Assembly (NCBI GenBank): GCA_018697195.1
Contig: JAGMWU010000029.1
Location: 1,160,908 to 1,224,907, forward strand
Reading direction: 5' to 3'
DNA: 64,000 nt
Origin: Certhia americana
Lineage: Eukaryota; Chordata; Aves; Passeriformes; Certhiidae
Shown: one piece after another, positions 54,291 to 64,000 of the stretch
How the letters are laid out: each line of letters starts with the position of its first letter
Numbering within the stretch: the first letter of the stretch is position 1
Program-made: the position numbers and the translations under genes
Notes under the pieces: generated by a model
What the model saw: the letters and a program-made list of their open reading frames with translations, nothing else
The model's database searches: none
Told to the model about the DNA's origin: nothing

Positions 54291-57200
54291 TCCTGCCTTT
54301 CTCCCAGCACTCTGAGCTCCTTTAACTCTTCAAAACCCAAATTTTGTCCTTTTTTTTTTTTTTCCTCAAAAACTCCTCCTTCTCCCAGCCCTTTGCATCC
54401 CTCTCTGTTTTGGGAAGCTAAGCTCCCTGTGCAGCCAGGGCTGCTCCAGAGCAGTGCATCCAGCAGCTCTCCTCTCTCTTCTGCTGCTATTCCCAGGCTG
54501 ATCCCTGCTCTCGCAGTTATTTTTAATGCATTGCAGCTCTGCAGAGCTGAGTCAGCCCCAGCAGGAGCTGCAGTAGAGCTGACTCTGCAGTGACTGCCCG
54601 GCTGGGCCCCCAGTCCTGCCCCGCTGCCCAGACTGGTGAGAGGAGGGCTGGGCTGGGTTTGTGTGTTCCCAGCTGCTCCTGGGGCTGTGGGATGGATCCT
54701 GCAGCCAGCACTTGCCTTACCTTGGAAAATCCAGGCGCTGGTTTTGACGCAATGCAGTAAAAGCTGGCAGAGGGAGGCTCAGGAGAAACTTTCATCTGAG
54801 TTGCAGCTGCAAGTGAAGCCAGAAGTGTCCTGAGTGTTTTTCCTGCTCTTTGGGTCTGGATCTGGCTGAGATCTCATCCCGGGGAACACCCAGGGAGGTG
54901 CTGGATGCTTTCCCTGAGATGCACACACACACACACCCTCCCCACTCCTCCCCTCTCCTCAGCAAGGGTAACACCTGTACAGAAAATCCACATTCCAGAA
55001 ATTCTCCTTTAATAACTAAATAATTAACAATTCATCATTTGCTGCCTTCCCAGATTAGGTAAGGACAGTTTAATCCTGAAAAAGCAGGAATAAAGCCCAC
55101 ATGTGAATGGGGAGAGCATAAACCCTGATGACTGGAGAAAATTCTGGTGCCTGACTCAGCTCCTGGCAAATACATCCTATTTGTGTTTTGTAATGCTTCC
55201 CAGTTTGTTCCCACCTGGAATTTCGTTTTGGGATACTGAAAAATAATTGTGGCATCTTCACAACCCAGCACAGGAAAAAGATCCTGATTTAGAGCCCTCC
55301 AGCTCCCGATGCCATGGTCTGGATGTCCCACCTTAAAAACTATGTAGAAATCTTCACTGAAAATTCCTTTAATTATTATTTTTCTCTTCATGGATTTTTT
55401 TTTTATTGTTTAATGAACTTCTCTATCTGAAAATAATTATTCCCTTCACTGATTCTGTGCAGTCTGGAGGAGTAATTGGTGCAGAACAGGCAAATAACAT
55501 CCTATTTATTCCTCTCTGCCCGGGAATTGTGCTCTCCTTTGAAACCATTTGATTGCAGATGTCAGTAGACAAAACCTCTTGGCACAATTAAATATTAATC
55601 AGTTCTTACAGTTTTATAAACATTTAGAAATATGTTAACCACTTGCTTGTTCCTCATAGGATTTGCTGGGAACATCTGCAGTGGGAAATGGGCTAAATTT
55701 ACAAATCCGGTGTGTTAGAGGAAGGGGAAAAATACATTTGTGGGTAATAACTAAAAGCTGTGAGATGTTTTGGGTGGGAAAGGGGGGAAATGAGGATGTC
55801 GTGGAACATATCATGCCAAGGGTTTGCCTCCCAAAACCGTAAAGGGAATGGATGTACCCTACCCTGGGGTAGGTCCAGCCCCTCATCCCAGGAACTGCAA
55901 TCCTGAATTGTCCGAGTGCAAACAGGAACAAACCCACACAGATCATGATTTTGGGGTCCCTGGAGCTGTGACATACCAGGACTAAAGGGAAAGAAGCTGG
56001 AAAGGAATCCCAACATGAAAATAGCCAGATCAGGCTCCCACCTGCACACATTAAATGTTCCCGAGTCTCCTGCTGACACCAACATTTAATCCACGTTGCA
56101 AGGTGACCCTTCCTCTCTGTGCTGAAGATTCCCAACTTTCCACTATGAGGGATGGGGTTTTGCAGTTTGGGACATTTTAGTGGCTTCCAGAACTTATTTG
56201 GAAGTACACACACCTAGTTCCAAGTTAAATATTCGTCTCTGGTTTTAGTCACGGTGTTCTCATGAAAATTTTGTTTAAATCCAAGGGAATTCAATTCTCA
56301 CAAACATTTGGGCACTTTGTGTTTTAACACAATTTGGTGCATGTACCAAAAATAAGGGAGTGCTGAACTCCTTAATCCTAAAGGTAAAGTTATTTTTGTG
56401 TCACACCCACACATGACTATGGAGAAGCTGCCGTTTAATTTGCTAATTCTGCTTTAATTAAACATCACTCAGCAGCCAAGCTGTCGAGCACAGATTCCCA
56501 TTTCTGATAGCAGCAGGAGAAACATCCATTGGTTTGCTCCACAAAGACACCCAGATTTATTTGAAAGCCTTATCTGCTGTGGGCTCTCCACCATTTCTCC
56601 AGTGATGAACACGCTGAACCCTTTCAATTAAAAGCTCCTTGATCTTCAATTATTGATGGGGTGAAGAATCGAAGGCACATGGAAATCCTAGATTTTGATC
56701 AGACCCTCAATTAAGCAACAGCTTTCAGGGCAGTCCATGGTCTGAGTCCAGGCTTGAAAATTATTCGCATTTCTGTGTGAATTATGGGAGTTGGGACAGC
56801 AGCTGCAATAGCCATTTTCCTTTTAAAAGGGGAAATAAACACAAAATGAATCCCATAATGACCAATTAATTCCCACATTGGAGTTGGGGGTTTATCTTCT
56901 TCCCTTTGTTTCATTTGTCTCCGTTTATTTTTCCATGTAGAGCAATTGGGAGAGGCCACCATTTGGGAGGCCTTTCTATTGGAAATTAGAAAATGCCTGG
57001 TTTAGAACCCTTGGATTAATTTTTGATTTTAGAATTTTTTGCTTAGAGGCAGATCAAACTTCTTAATCATTGGAGCCAGAGAACTAATAAGGAGGTTCAC
57101 GTACAATTAAAGCAAGATGGGGTAAAATAACCAGAACCAAGCACACTTTGAGGACCTCGTGGTGGCTTGGTTGAGTTTCCTTAATGGGTTTTTGCTCAAT

Positions 57201-57547
57201 TAAGTGACAAATTGGTGCCACAGAAGATGCCACATCCAGCTGTGGTTTCTACCTCTCTCCCCAGGAAAGTCAAGGAATAATTTGAAAATTTGCTCTCTAT
57301 GCATGGATGAGGAAAACTATACTTACAGCAGATTGTAACATTTTTTTGGCTCAGCACAAGCAGGGTTGAGGGCTTAGAGACCTTCCCCTTCCTAAAAAAA
57401 GGAATTGCAACTCCTCTAAGCACCTCAAGGCCAGGCAGAGGTGTTCAATGGATTCCTCTTTGGGAAAATTTGGCATATGGCTCTCATTTTCTTAATCCAG
57501 CCTTTGTGTTGTCAGAGGAAATCTGTCCATCGTATCCCAATTCCTAA

Positions 57548-57605
57548 GCCACAGAACATCCCAAGCTGGATGTGACCCCAAAAGATCATCAAAATCCAAC
57601 CCCTA
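57548..57605 (-). mobile_element. Possible CR1 LINE tail remnant
   Basis: 'cacagaacatcccaagctgg' then 'gatcatcaaaatccaacccc' resembles a diverged reverse-strand CR1 end. Short, so uncertain. Confidence 0.5.
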
Positions 57606-57744
57606 GACAAATGAGAACATTAAGGGGAAAAAAAACTCAAGCAATTTTCAACACATGCAACTGCATTCCCATTCAGAAGACAGCATCTAGCTTAGGGAAG
57701 GGTTTCAATTGGGAAAAAGGGTTTAAATTGACCAGAACAAGTCA

Positions 57745-58333
57745 TGTTTTCATATTGACCTTTATTGAGCAAGAACTGCTGTGACTGTTTTACATCAAAC
57801 AACAAAAGGTTGCGTACTGTGCATGTCAACAAGGTTCTCCCAGGAGCAAAAGTCCACCCTAATTGCACCAGTGAGGTAAACATAATTAGTTATAAGTAGC
57901 TTTTTTTTTTTTTTTTTTAAGGCTAGGAGAGTTCTGGTTCTCATGAATACTCTATTACTGTTTTCGGTTTGGTTTTGGCTCAGTTGATTCTTTGCATAAT
58001 ACATCTGAACTCGTTCCTCAGATATGTCCCTCCAACAGCTCAGGAAAGTCAGAAAAGCTTCCTCTGCACATTTCATCTCATGCACTAGTAGTAGTAGTAT
58101 TTTTTTGTAGATCCCCAAGCTCTGTGGAGGGAGTACATCTTGAGCCTGCATGCATTCCCCCCCCCTTCCCTATATTGCACGAAAAAGTAAAATACTGTGT
58201 GTCTGGAGCCTCCGTGAGAGAACCCGATCTGCTTTGAAGCCGTCACCCACATGCATTTTGCAGCTGTCTATGGCTTAACCTTTTGCACCGACCCAAGCTC
58301 TTGAATTGGTTTGAATTTTAGCTATGGTTGATT
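57745..58333 (-). other. NEFM: NEFM 3' UTR
   Basis: Stop codon to the inferred cleavage site. Contains an internal minus-strand A-tract (57901-57918 as T on the plus strand) and a C-run near 58157-58164 on the plus strand. Confidence 0.65.
57761..57766 (-). terminator. NEFM: NEFM polyadenylation signal
   Basis: Minus-strand AATAAA about 570 nt after the NEFM stop codon; cleavage is expected near 57740-57750. A second AATAAA overlaps the stop codon itself (58338-58333) and is unlikely to be used. Confidence 0.75.
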
Positions 58334-59738
58334 TTATTCGCTCTCTTTAATCTCCTTTACTACAGCATGTGAAGTGACTTTCTCCACTTTCTTGGTGGAC
58401 ACCAACTTCTCCTCAAAGCTTTCTTCATGCTCCTCCACCTTCTGAGTGACGGTCACTGACTTTGTGATAAACGTGGTGCCACTGTCCCCACCCTCCCCTG
58501 TGATTTTCTCTGCTTTTTTGGTGACGACAATTTTCTCAGCCTTATCATCCACGGGGCTCACATCGAGGCCATTAGTGACCACTCCCTTGTCTTCTTCCTC
58601 CTTCTCTTTGGATTCCTCCTCCTTTTTCTCCTCCACCTCCCCGTTGACTGCGATGTCCTCTTTCCTGGACTCCTTCTCGGCTTCCGCACTCACTTTCGTT
58701 ACCTTGGTGACAGTGATGGTCTCCTCCACCACAGCCTTGGCATCCTTGCCTGGGGAGGGAGGCTTCTCAGGAGTCACAGGCTTTTCAGGAGTGCGTGGTT
58801 TCTCTGGGCTTGCTGGCTTTTCAGGAGTGCGTGGTTTTTCCGGGCTTGCTGGCTTTTCAGGAGTGCGCGGTTTCTCCGGGCTCGCTGGCTTCTCGGGAGT
58901 GCGCGGCTTCTCTGGTGGTGCCAGTTTCCCCAGGTCCACAGCCTTTTCTGGGGTCGCAGCCTTCTCTGGGGTCACAGCCTTCTCTGGGGTCACAGCCTTC
59001 TCTGGGGTGGCAGGTTTCTCCGGGGAGGTCACCTTTGGTGTAGCAGGTTTCTCTGGAGATGCTGCTTTCTCCTCCTCCTTGGCCACCTTCTCTACTTTCT
59101 CCACCTTCTGGTCTTTTGCTGCTTCCGTGGCTTTTTCTTTTGGGGGGGCCTTGGCCAGCTCTGTTACAGGGGATTTTGGGGGGGACTTTACAGGAGGTGT
59201 TTTGACCTTCTCTGCCTTTGCTGGTACCTCTTCAGCTTTGCCCTTGGTCTCAGGTTTTTCCTCCTCTTCCTCAGCTTCCTCCCCTTCTTCCTTTTCCTCT
59301 ATTTCTTCTTTTTCAGAGCCACCTTCTTCCGCGGCATCAGATTTTGCAGCTTCTTCTTCCTCCTCTGCTTCCTCTTCCTCCTTTTCTTCCTCCTCAGGTG
59401 CAGCTTCTTGTTCTACAGGAGCCTTCTCAGAAATTTCTTCCTCTGCAGCTTCTTCTGCTTTTTCTTCCTCCTGTTCCTCTTGCTGTGCCTTGGCTGCCAT
59501 TTCTTCTGCAATGGCTGCCAGGGCATCTTCCATTTCAGACTTTTCATCCTCCACCTTCGTCTCTTCAATGATTTCTTCTACAAACTTGTGCTGGACCTTC
59601 AGCTTTGGTGGTTCTATTTTTGTTTTCTGGATTTTGGTGGATGCTATTGTGACAGATGGTTGTCTGTGTGTGAATATGGGACCAGTAATGCTTCCAGAGA
59701 AGGCACTGAATCTTGTCTCTTCACCCTCCAGCAGCTTC
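58334..59738 (-). CDS. NEFM: NEFM exon 3 coding part (residues 396-863)
   Basis: Begins after acceptor CCCTTAG by completing Arg396, then [19 protein letters not shown]. Carries the whole tail, including the tandem phosphorylation repeats, and stops with TAA at 58336-58334. Confidence 0.97.
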
Positions 59739-62628
59739 CTAAGGGAATCAGGAGGAGAGGAAAAAAAGAAAATGAGCATAAAAAAAACCAAAATAAGGGA
59801 CAGCAATGGGAATAATTGTAGCAGTCCCATCCTTGGAAATGTCCAAGGCAAGGCTGGATGGGGCTTGGAACAGCCTGGGATAGTGGAGAGCAACCCTGCT
59901 TTGGGATGGGGTTTAAGGTCTCTTCTAACCCAAACCATTTCAGGATTCTATAATATTGCCCTGCTCTTCTATTCCCCTGACAGCAGGATGGAGCCAGTTT
60001 GCTGTGGAACGTGCTAGAACTGACCAGGGCCATCCACTGCTTACAGCCCCAGCCCAGCTCTCCTTGAATCCGCTCTTTTGCAAAACTCACATTCAGCAGT
60101 TTTTAGCTTTGTTTTGCTTATGACAAGTGTGACACTTTCAGTGATCAGTTAAAATTCATCTTTACTGTCAGAAAACTTCATTATGGAAGAAATCAGCAGG
60201 GATTAGGACAAACTAATTTCATAGGATTCATTATGACTTAGGCAAACAGAACTAGACACAGCCAACAGACCCAAATCAAATATTGTGTCTGAGACAATCA
60301 CAGCTGATTAGAGAATGTGTTCTAATTGAATAATTTGGGCATCCATTCCCATTTCTTCATGGGAATATGAGAACTGGAGACCAGCTGACTTTGGCAGCAG
60401 CCAGCTACAGCCCCTGGGATGTCTGTGTGTCTGAACAACCTCAGGAATTTCAACAGATCTGGAGAATTTTTTGTTGTTGTTGCTTTTACTTTTCTTCTAT
60501 TCAAATGTTTTTCATCTAAGCCTGTGACCCAGAAAAATCAGGAGCTCTCCAGTGAGAGTTCAGAAATGATACAGAGGAGACTAAAGAAACCTGCCAGGTG
60601 ATGGCAACAGCAAGCAACATTCAGTTCCAGATTAGAGCAGATGCCTCTGAAGGAAAGTTGAGCAAGAAAAGCAAAAGTGTTTGTGACAGGCAGATCAGCA
60701 CTTGCTGCCTCAAACCATGATCAAGCAAATTCACTGTCTCTCCCAGGTGATAAAAGGGAACTCTGGTGACAAGCCCTGTAAAGCAGACAGGAATTGAAAA
60801 TAACCTCATCTTTCGCTGCATCTCCTGCTCGCACAGCCAAGGACAGAATGCGGCACGGGAGCCGCTGCACTGAGTCATGCTGTGCTGTGCCCACGGCGCT
60901 TGCTGGCAGCACTGCCACTTATTAGCTGGTCCCTAATGTCCTCCTGGGCTCACACCGGGTTGGCTAATGGCTGCAATGATTTAGCCAAGCTCTCATTTAA
61001 CCCGTATTCACTGCATGTAGATATTTCTCTGCTGTGGTAAAGCTTCCTGAGCCAGCAGCATCTGCAGTGCTATTAATATTCCAGACATGTCTGCAAGGAT
61101 CCCACTGTACCTGTATGCAGCAATTTCGATGTCCAGGGCCATCTTGACATTGAGGAGGTCCTGGTACTCCCGCAAGTGACGAGCCATTTCCCACTTCGTT
61201 CCTCTGAGCTCGTTTTCCAGCTGGTGAATCGTGTCCTGCAAGGGAAACACAGAAACCCCCTGTGACAAGGACAAGCGCCGCACGCGGGGACAGATCAGGC
61301 AGAACTTCTCTGAGGGGACTTTTAGAAACTCTTCCCGCCGCTCGGGGAGGCAGGACCCACCCGCTCCCACCGCCCTCCGCAGCATCTTCTCCCCGCCTTC
61401 CGCATCCCTGCATCCCTCGCTGCGGATCCGGCATAGGGCATCTCCCGCATCCCTCCCACCGGAGCCGGCACCGGGGGCACCTCCCGCANNNNNNNNNNCC
61501 ACCGGAGCCGGCACCGGGCAACCCCCCCGCCGGGCTCGGGATAGCCCTACGCCGCCTCCCCGGTACCTGATAGGTGGTGAGGTCATTATTGTGGCGCTCC
61601 TCGATGTCGCTAAGCTGCCTCTCCAGCGACTCCTTGGTGCCGCGCACCGACTCGAGCTCGATGCTCTTGGACTGGAGCTGCCGGCGGTATTCGGCGATCT
61701 CCTCCTTGGCGGAGCGGATCGCCTCCTTGTTCTGCTCGGCCGCCTCGGTGAGTTTGGCGTAGCGGCACTTGAACCACTCCTCGGCCTGGTGCATGTTGTG
61801 GTCGGACTGGCACTCGAGCTGGGCGCGGATCTCCTTCAGAGCCGTCGTCAGGTCTGTCTTCAGGTAGTCCTTCCTCTCCACGGTGGCGTGGGACGCCTGC
61901 AGCTGCGCCAGCAACTCGGCCACCTCCTCCTCGTGGTTGCCCCTCAGGAAGGCCACCTCGTCCTGCAGCGACTGCACCTTCTTGTCCAGCTCTGCGCGCA
62001 TTAGCGAGGCCTCCTCCATCTCCTTGCGCAGGGCGCGGATGGTCGCCTCCGTCTCGTCGCGCAGCCGCGCCTCATCCTCGAAGCGCTCCCGCAGGCGCTG
62101 GATGTCCTCCTCGATGTGCTCCGAGTCCAGCTGGATCTGCGCCTTCTCGTGGCTCACCTGCTCCAGCGCCCCGCGCAGCTCCCGCAGCTCCTGCTCGTAG
62201 GCGTCGCTCAGCTGCGCCCGTCCGGCGTGTTTCTGCCGCAGCGCCGCCAGCTCCGCCTCGATCTCCTTGTTCTGCTGCTCCAGGTAATGCACTTTCTCGA
62301 TGTAGCCGGCGAAGCGGTCGTTGAGCCCCTGCAGCTGCTCCTTCTCGTTGGAGCGGCTCAGCTTGAGCTCGGCCGCGCCGTTGAGCAGCGAGGACTGGCT
62401 CACGTCCAGGCTCTCGGCCGAGCTCAGCACCGTGGAGCCGTAGGTGGCCCGCGGGCCGCCCAGGTTGGGGCGCTTGTAGGAGGAGGACACGGTGCTGCCC
62501 GAGCCCCGCGACCACGACTGCGAGCGGAAGCCGCTGGACGGGGACGCGCTGGCGCGGCTGTAGGTGGCCCGGGTCTCGGTCACCCGGCGGTACGAGGGGT
62601 TGCCCAGGGGCTCCATCGTGTAGCTCAT
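58334..62628 (-). CDS. NEFM: Neurofilament medium chain (NF-M), three exons, 863 aa
   Basis: Coding exons complement(join(58334-59738, 61111-61235, 61567-62628)) total 2592 nt with TAA, 863 residues. NF-M is a type IV intermediate filament protein that co-assembles with NF-L; its long phosphorylated tail projects from the filament and spaces axonal filaments. Domains: head (1 to about 93); rod (about 94-405), with [20 protein letters not shown] at coil 1A and [11 protein letters not shown] at the end; acidic tail segment (about 465-572); a Pro-directed phosphorylation region (576-724) with 19 S/T-P sites; and the conserved C-terminal segment (about 760-863) ending VVKEIKESE. The start [15 protein letters not shown] follows CCCACC (good Kozak); a second ATG lies at codon 5. 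Introns are 331 bp (with a 10-N gap) and 1372 bp, both GT-AG. It is convergent with NEFL. The open reading past exon 3 into intron 2 is CR1-derived and not coding. Confidence 0.98.
58745..59060 (-). repeat. NEFM: Coding tandem repeats of the NEFM tail (S/T-P-E-K repeats)
   Basis: Two nested arrays. About 58785-58915 holds 36-bp units encoding [12 protein letters not shown], with four RTPEKP copies. About 58939-59010 holds 18-bp units encoding [12 protein letters not shown]. One intervening unit has decayed to [12 protein letters not shown], losing two phospho-acceptor sites. Strong similarity between units suggests slippage or unequal exchange. Confidence 0.92.
59825..59955 (+). mobile_element. 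CR1 LINE 3'-end in NEFM intron 2
   Basis: 'tggaaatgtccaaggcaagg', 'ctggatggggcttggaacag', 'aaggtctcttctaaccc' and 'aaaccatttcaggattc': sense CR1, antisense to NEFM. Its nearest edge is under 90 bp from the exon 3 acceptor. Confidence 0.92.
61111..61235 (-). CDS. NEFM: NEFM exon 2 (residues 355-396)
   Basis: 125 bp between acceptor CTTGCAG and donor GTACAG. Starts [17 protein letters not shown] and ends in phase 2 inside the Arg of AAYR. Confidence 0.97.
61489..61498. other. NEFM: Assembly gap, 10 N, in NEFM intron 1
   Basis: Flanked on both sides by 'ccaccggagccggcaccggg', so it falls in a GC-rich tandem repeat whose copy number is unresolved. Confidence 1.
61567..62628 (-). CDS. NEFM: NEFM exon 1 coding part (residues 1-354)
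   Basis: Head, coil 1 and most of coil 2, ending DLTTYQ before donor GTACCG. The exon boundary sits at the position equivalent to NEFL Gln350. Very GC-rich third positions. Confidence 0.97.
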
Positions 62629-62679
62629 GGTGGGGCGCTGGGGGCGGCGGTACGGGGCTGCTCTGGCCGCCGCCGCCCC

Positions 62680-62687
62680 TTTTATAG
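62680..62687 (-). promoter_or_regulatory. NEFM: NEFM TATA box
   Basis: Minus-strand CTATAAAA followed by GGGGCGGCGG, about 55 nt upstream of the ATG. Implies a start site near 62653 and a short 5' UTR, the same geometry as NEFL. Confidence 0.85.
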
Positions 62688-62745
62688 CCCCGCCGGGCGG
62701 CTGCGGGGCGGCCCCGCACACGTGTGCGGGGGGCGGCTCCCCCCG

Positions 62746-63225
62746 GCCCGCCCTGCGCCCCTCCCCAGCTCCGCCCTCTTCCCCTTGCTGTCCCTCGCCT
62801 TGTCCCGGCCGCCCCTTCCCGGACACTGACACCTCTCCGGTGCCCGTTTCCCACTCCCTTCCCCTTGCTGCCCCCGCTCCCTGCCCCCTCCTCCCCTTTC
62901 TCCTTCCCATTGCCCACCCCCTTCCCCCCTTTTTTCCGTTCTTCTTTTTTTCTTCCATTTCATCCGCTGCCCCCACTCCCTCCTTTCTTCCCCCTGCTGC
63001 CCCCTTCCCTTTCCCGTGTTTCTTCCCTCTTGCCCTGCTTCCTTCGCCCCCCCTTCCCTAGGCCAGCATCTTCCTTCCTCCCTTCCTTCCCTTTCTTTTC
63101 ACCCTTCCCTTTTTTTTTTTCTTTATTTTTTTTCTTCTCTTGCTTTTCTTCCTTTCATTTCTTTCCCCCCTTTCTTCCATTCCTTTTCACTCTTTTCCTC
63201 TCTTTTCTCTCCCCCAGCCCGTGTT
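62746..63225. repeat. Long pyrimidine-rich tract upstream of NEFM
   Basis: The plus strand is dominated by C and T (cttccctt, ttttctttcc, cccccttc units), GA-rich on the NEFM sense strand, starting about 60 bp upstream of the TATA box. Confidence 0.85.
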
Positions 63226-64000
63226 CCCGCAGCGCCCAGGGCAGAGCGAAGCGCGGTGCCGGCCCCGGGCCGCTGCCGGGGGCTGCAGAGCAGGGTAGGG
63301 CCGGGGCTGGGAACGGGAAACCGGGAGCGGGATCCGGGAATTGGCATCAGCTGCTCCAGAACCGCGGACAGCTCCCGCCGGGAGGGCTGGGGCGTGGGAC
63401 CGGCCTGTAGCGGGGGCTCGGGGGGTTTTAGGGCCAGAGGGATCCGCAGATGGGTGGAGAGGGTCCTTCCGCCCTGTCCCCCCATCCCCCTGTCCCCAGG
63501 CGGGGTCTGGCGTGTGAAGGTCGCAGCGGGCGGGGGAGGCGGGCGCTCGCCGGGGCTCTGCGGCACCGAGCGCTCCCCGCACCAGCTCCGGGGGCTCTGC
63601 GGGAGGAGCGGGGGGAAGCCCTGGAGCAGCCGGGCAGTCAGCAAGAGTTTGGAAGACCCCCCGGCATCCCAAATCCTTGCTTTTGGCTCTTTTCTTCCTC
63701 TCTTTCTTCCTTCCTCTCTTCCCTTCTCTTTTCCTCCCACCCTCACGCTTTGATCTAACGCTTGGTGCATTGCTCAGAATGAATAATGAATTGTTTGAAA
63801 CCTTGTTAGAAATTGCGTTTATGGTGGAAAATAGACTTTGTATGGGCTGCATGACAGTGCCTGGCTCCCATCCAGGCTCCGAACTCCTCCTGGAGGGAAT
63901 ACAGCTACAGAGAAAATGGATTAGTAAAATGCACTGAGAAAAAAAAAATAAAACAACAACCCCCCCAAAAAAAACCCCCAAAAACTGCTGGTGCTAGAAA
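63226..64000. other. Upstream flank of NEFM
   Basis: A second GC- and CpG-rich stretch (63226-63650), then another pyrimidine-rich run (63675-63745), then AT-rich sequence with A- and C-runs at the edge. No exon recognised. Confidence 0.6.

Larger units (their letters stand above)
52386..57740. other. Spacer between the convergent NEFL and NEFM 3' ends
   Basis: No gene recognised. Holds one long sense CR1 (53985-54290), a T-tract (about 54350-54363), a short (CA)n run (54924-54938) and a possible CR1 remnant (57548). The rest is AT-rich, with short unremarkable frames. Confidence 0.7.
61300..62760 (-). promoter_or_regulatory. NEFM: CpG island over NEFM promoter and exon 1
   Basis: Dense CpG from intron 1 through exon 1 into the promoter, ending where the upstream pyrimidine-rich tract begins. 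Confidence 0.8.

Noticed and set aside
59739..59938. N-terminal extension of the NEFM exon 3 frame with a hydrophobic stretch
   Set aside because: Derived from a CR1 and intronic T-rich sequence; the CCCTTAG acceptor and the paralog structure fix the exon start at 59738.
58446..60017. Long plus-strand open frame (about 523 codons, Ser/Phe-rich) opposite NEFM exon 3
   Set aside because: It is the antisense shadow of GAG/AAG-rich NEFM codons. It has no homology of its own and runs into intron 2 and a CR1.
60997..62976. Minus-strand open frame of 659 codons through NEFM exon 1 and beyond
   Set aside because: It reads through the promoter, a splice donor and a 10-N gap. Only 61567-62628 is coding, joined to exon 2 by splicing.

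Overview
The window is from a vertebrate nuclear genome, almost certainly a bird. There are three lines of evidence. First, it contains neurofilament genes with the vertebrate intron/exon plan and avian-like protein sequence. Second, at least twenty degraded CR1 LINE 3' ends are scattered through it, with the avian signatures 'ccatggcaggg' and 'aaggtcccttccaacccaaac'. Third, a probable solo retroviral LTR resembles those I know from songbirds, which makes a passerine plausible but not proven. The assembly contains three runs of N (6546-7300, 21225-21234, 61489-61498).

Layout. Positions 1-14375 are intron 1 of DOCK5, which lies on the minus strand. Its first coding exon (14376-14418) sits in a CpG island at about 14080-14870. 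From there to about 47.5 kb is roughly 33 kb without a recognisable gene; it holds CR1 relics, an LTR-free AT-rich background, several local tandem duplications, an isolated CpG-rich patch near 24.1 kb and a second GC-rich patch near 37.6 kb. NEFL (neurofilament light chain, plus strand, four exons, 559 codons) runs from 47773 to 52002, with a TATA box upstream and two AATAAA signals downstream. A 5.4 kb spacer containing one long CR1 follows. NEFM (neurofilament medium chain, minus strand, three exons, 863 codons) runs from 62628 down to 58334, with a TATA box upstream and a long pyrimidine-rich tract beyond it.

How the genes relate. NEFL and NEFM are a convergent paralogous pair whose products co-assemble into axonal 10-nm filaments. 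Both have an identical 125-bp exon 2 that ends in phase 2 at the same Arg codon of the helix-termination motif, direct evidence of common ancestry. DOCK5 is divergent from NEFL. The order DOCK5 / NEFL / NEFM with these orientations matches the human 8p21 arrangement, so the locus is ordinary conserved synteny. The unusual material is in non-coding sequence: a run of splice-donor-like repeats in NEFL intron 1, a telomere-like tract in NEFL intron 2, a fold-back palindrome at a CR1 end, and a sequence duplicated exactly around the large gap, which is probably an assembly artefact. I found no previously unknown gene system.
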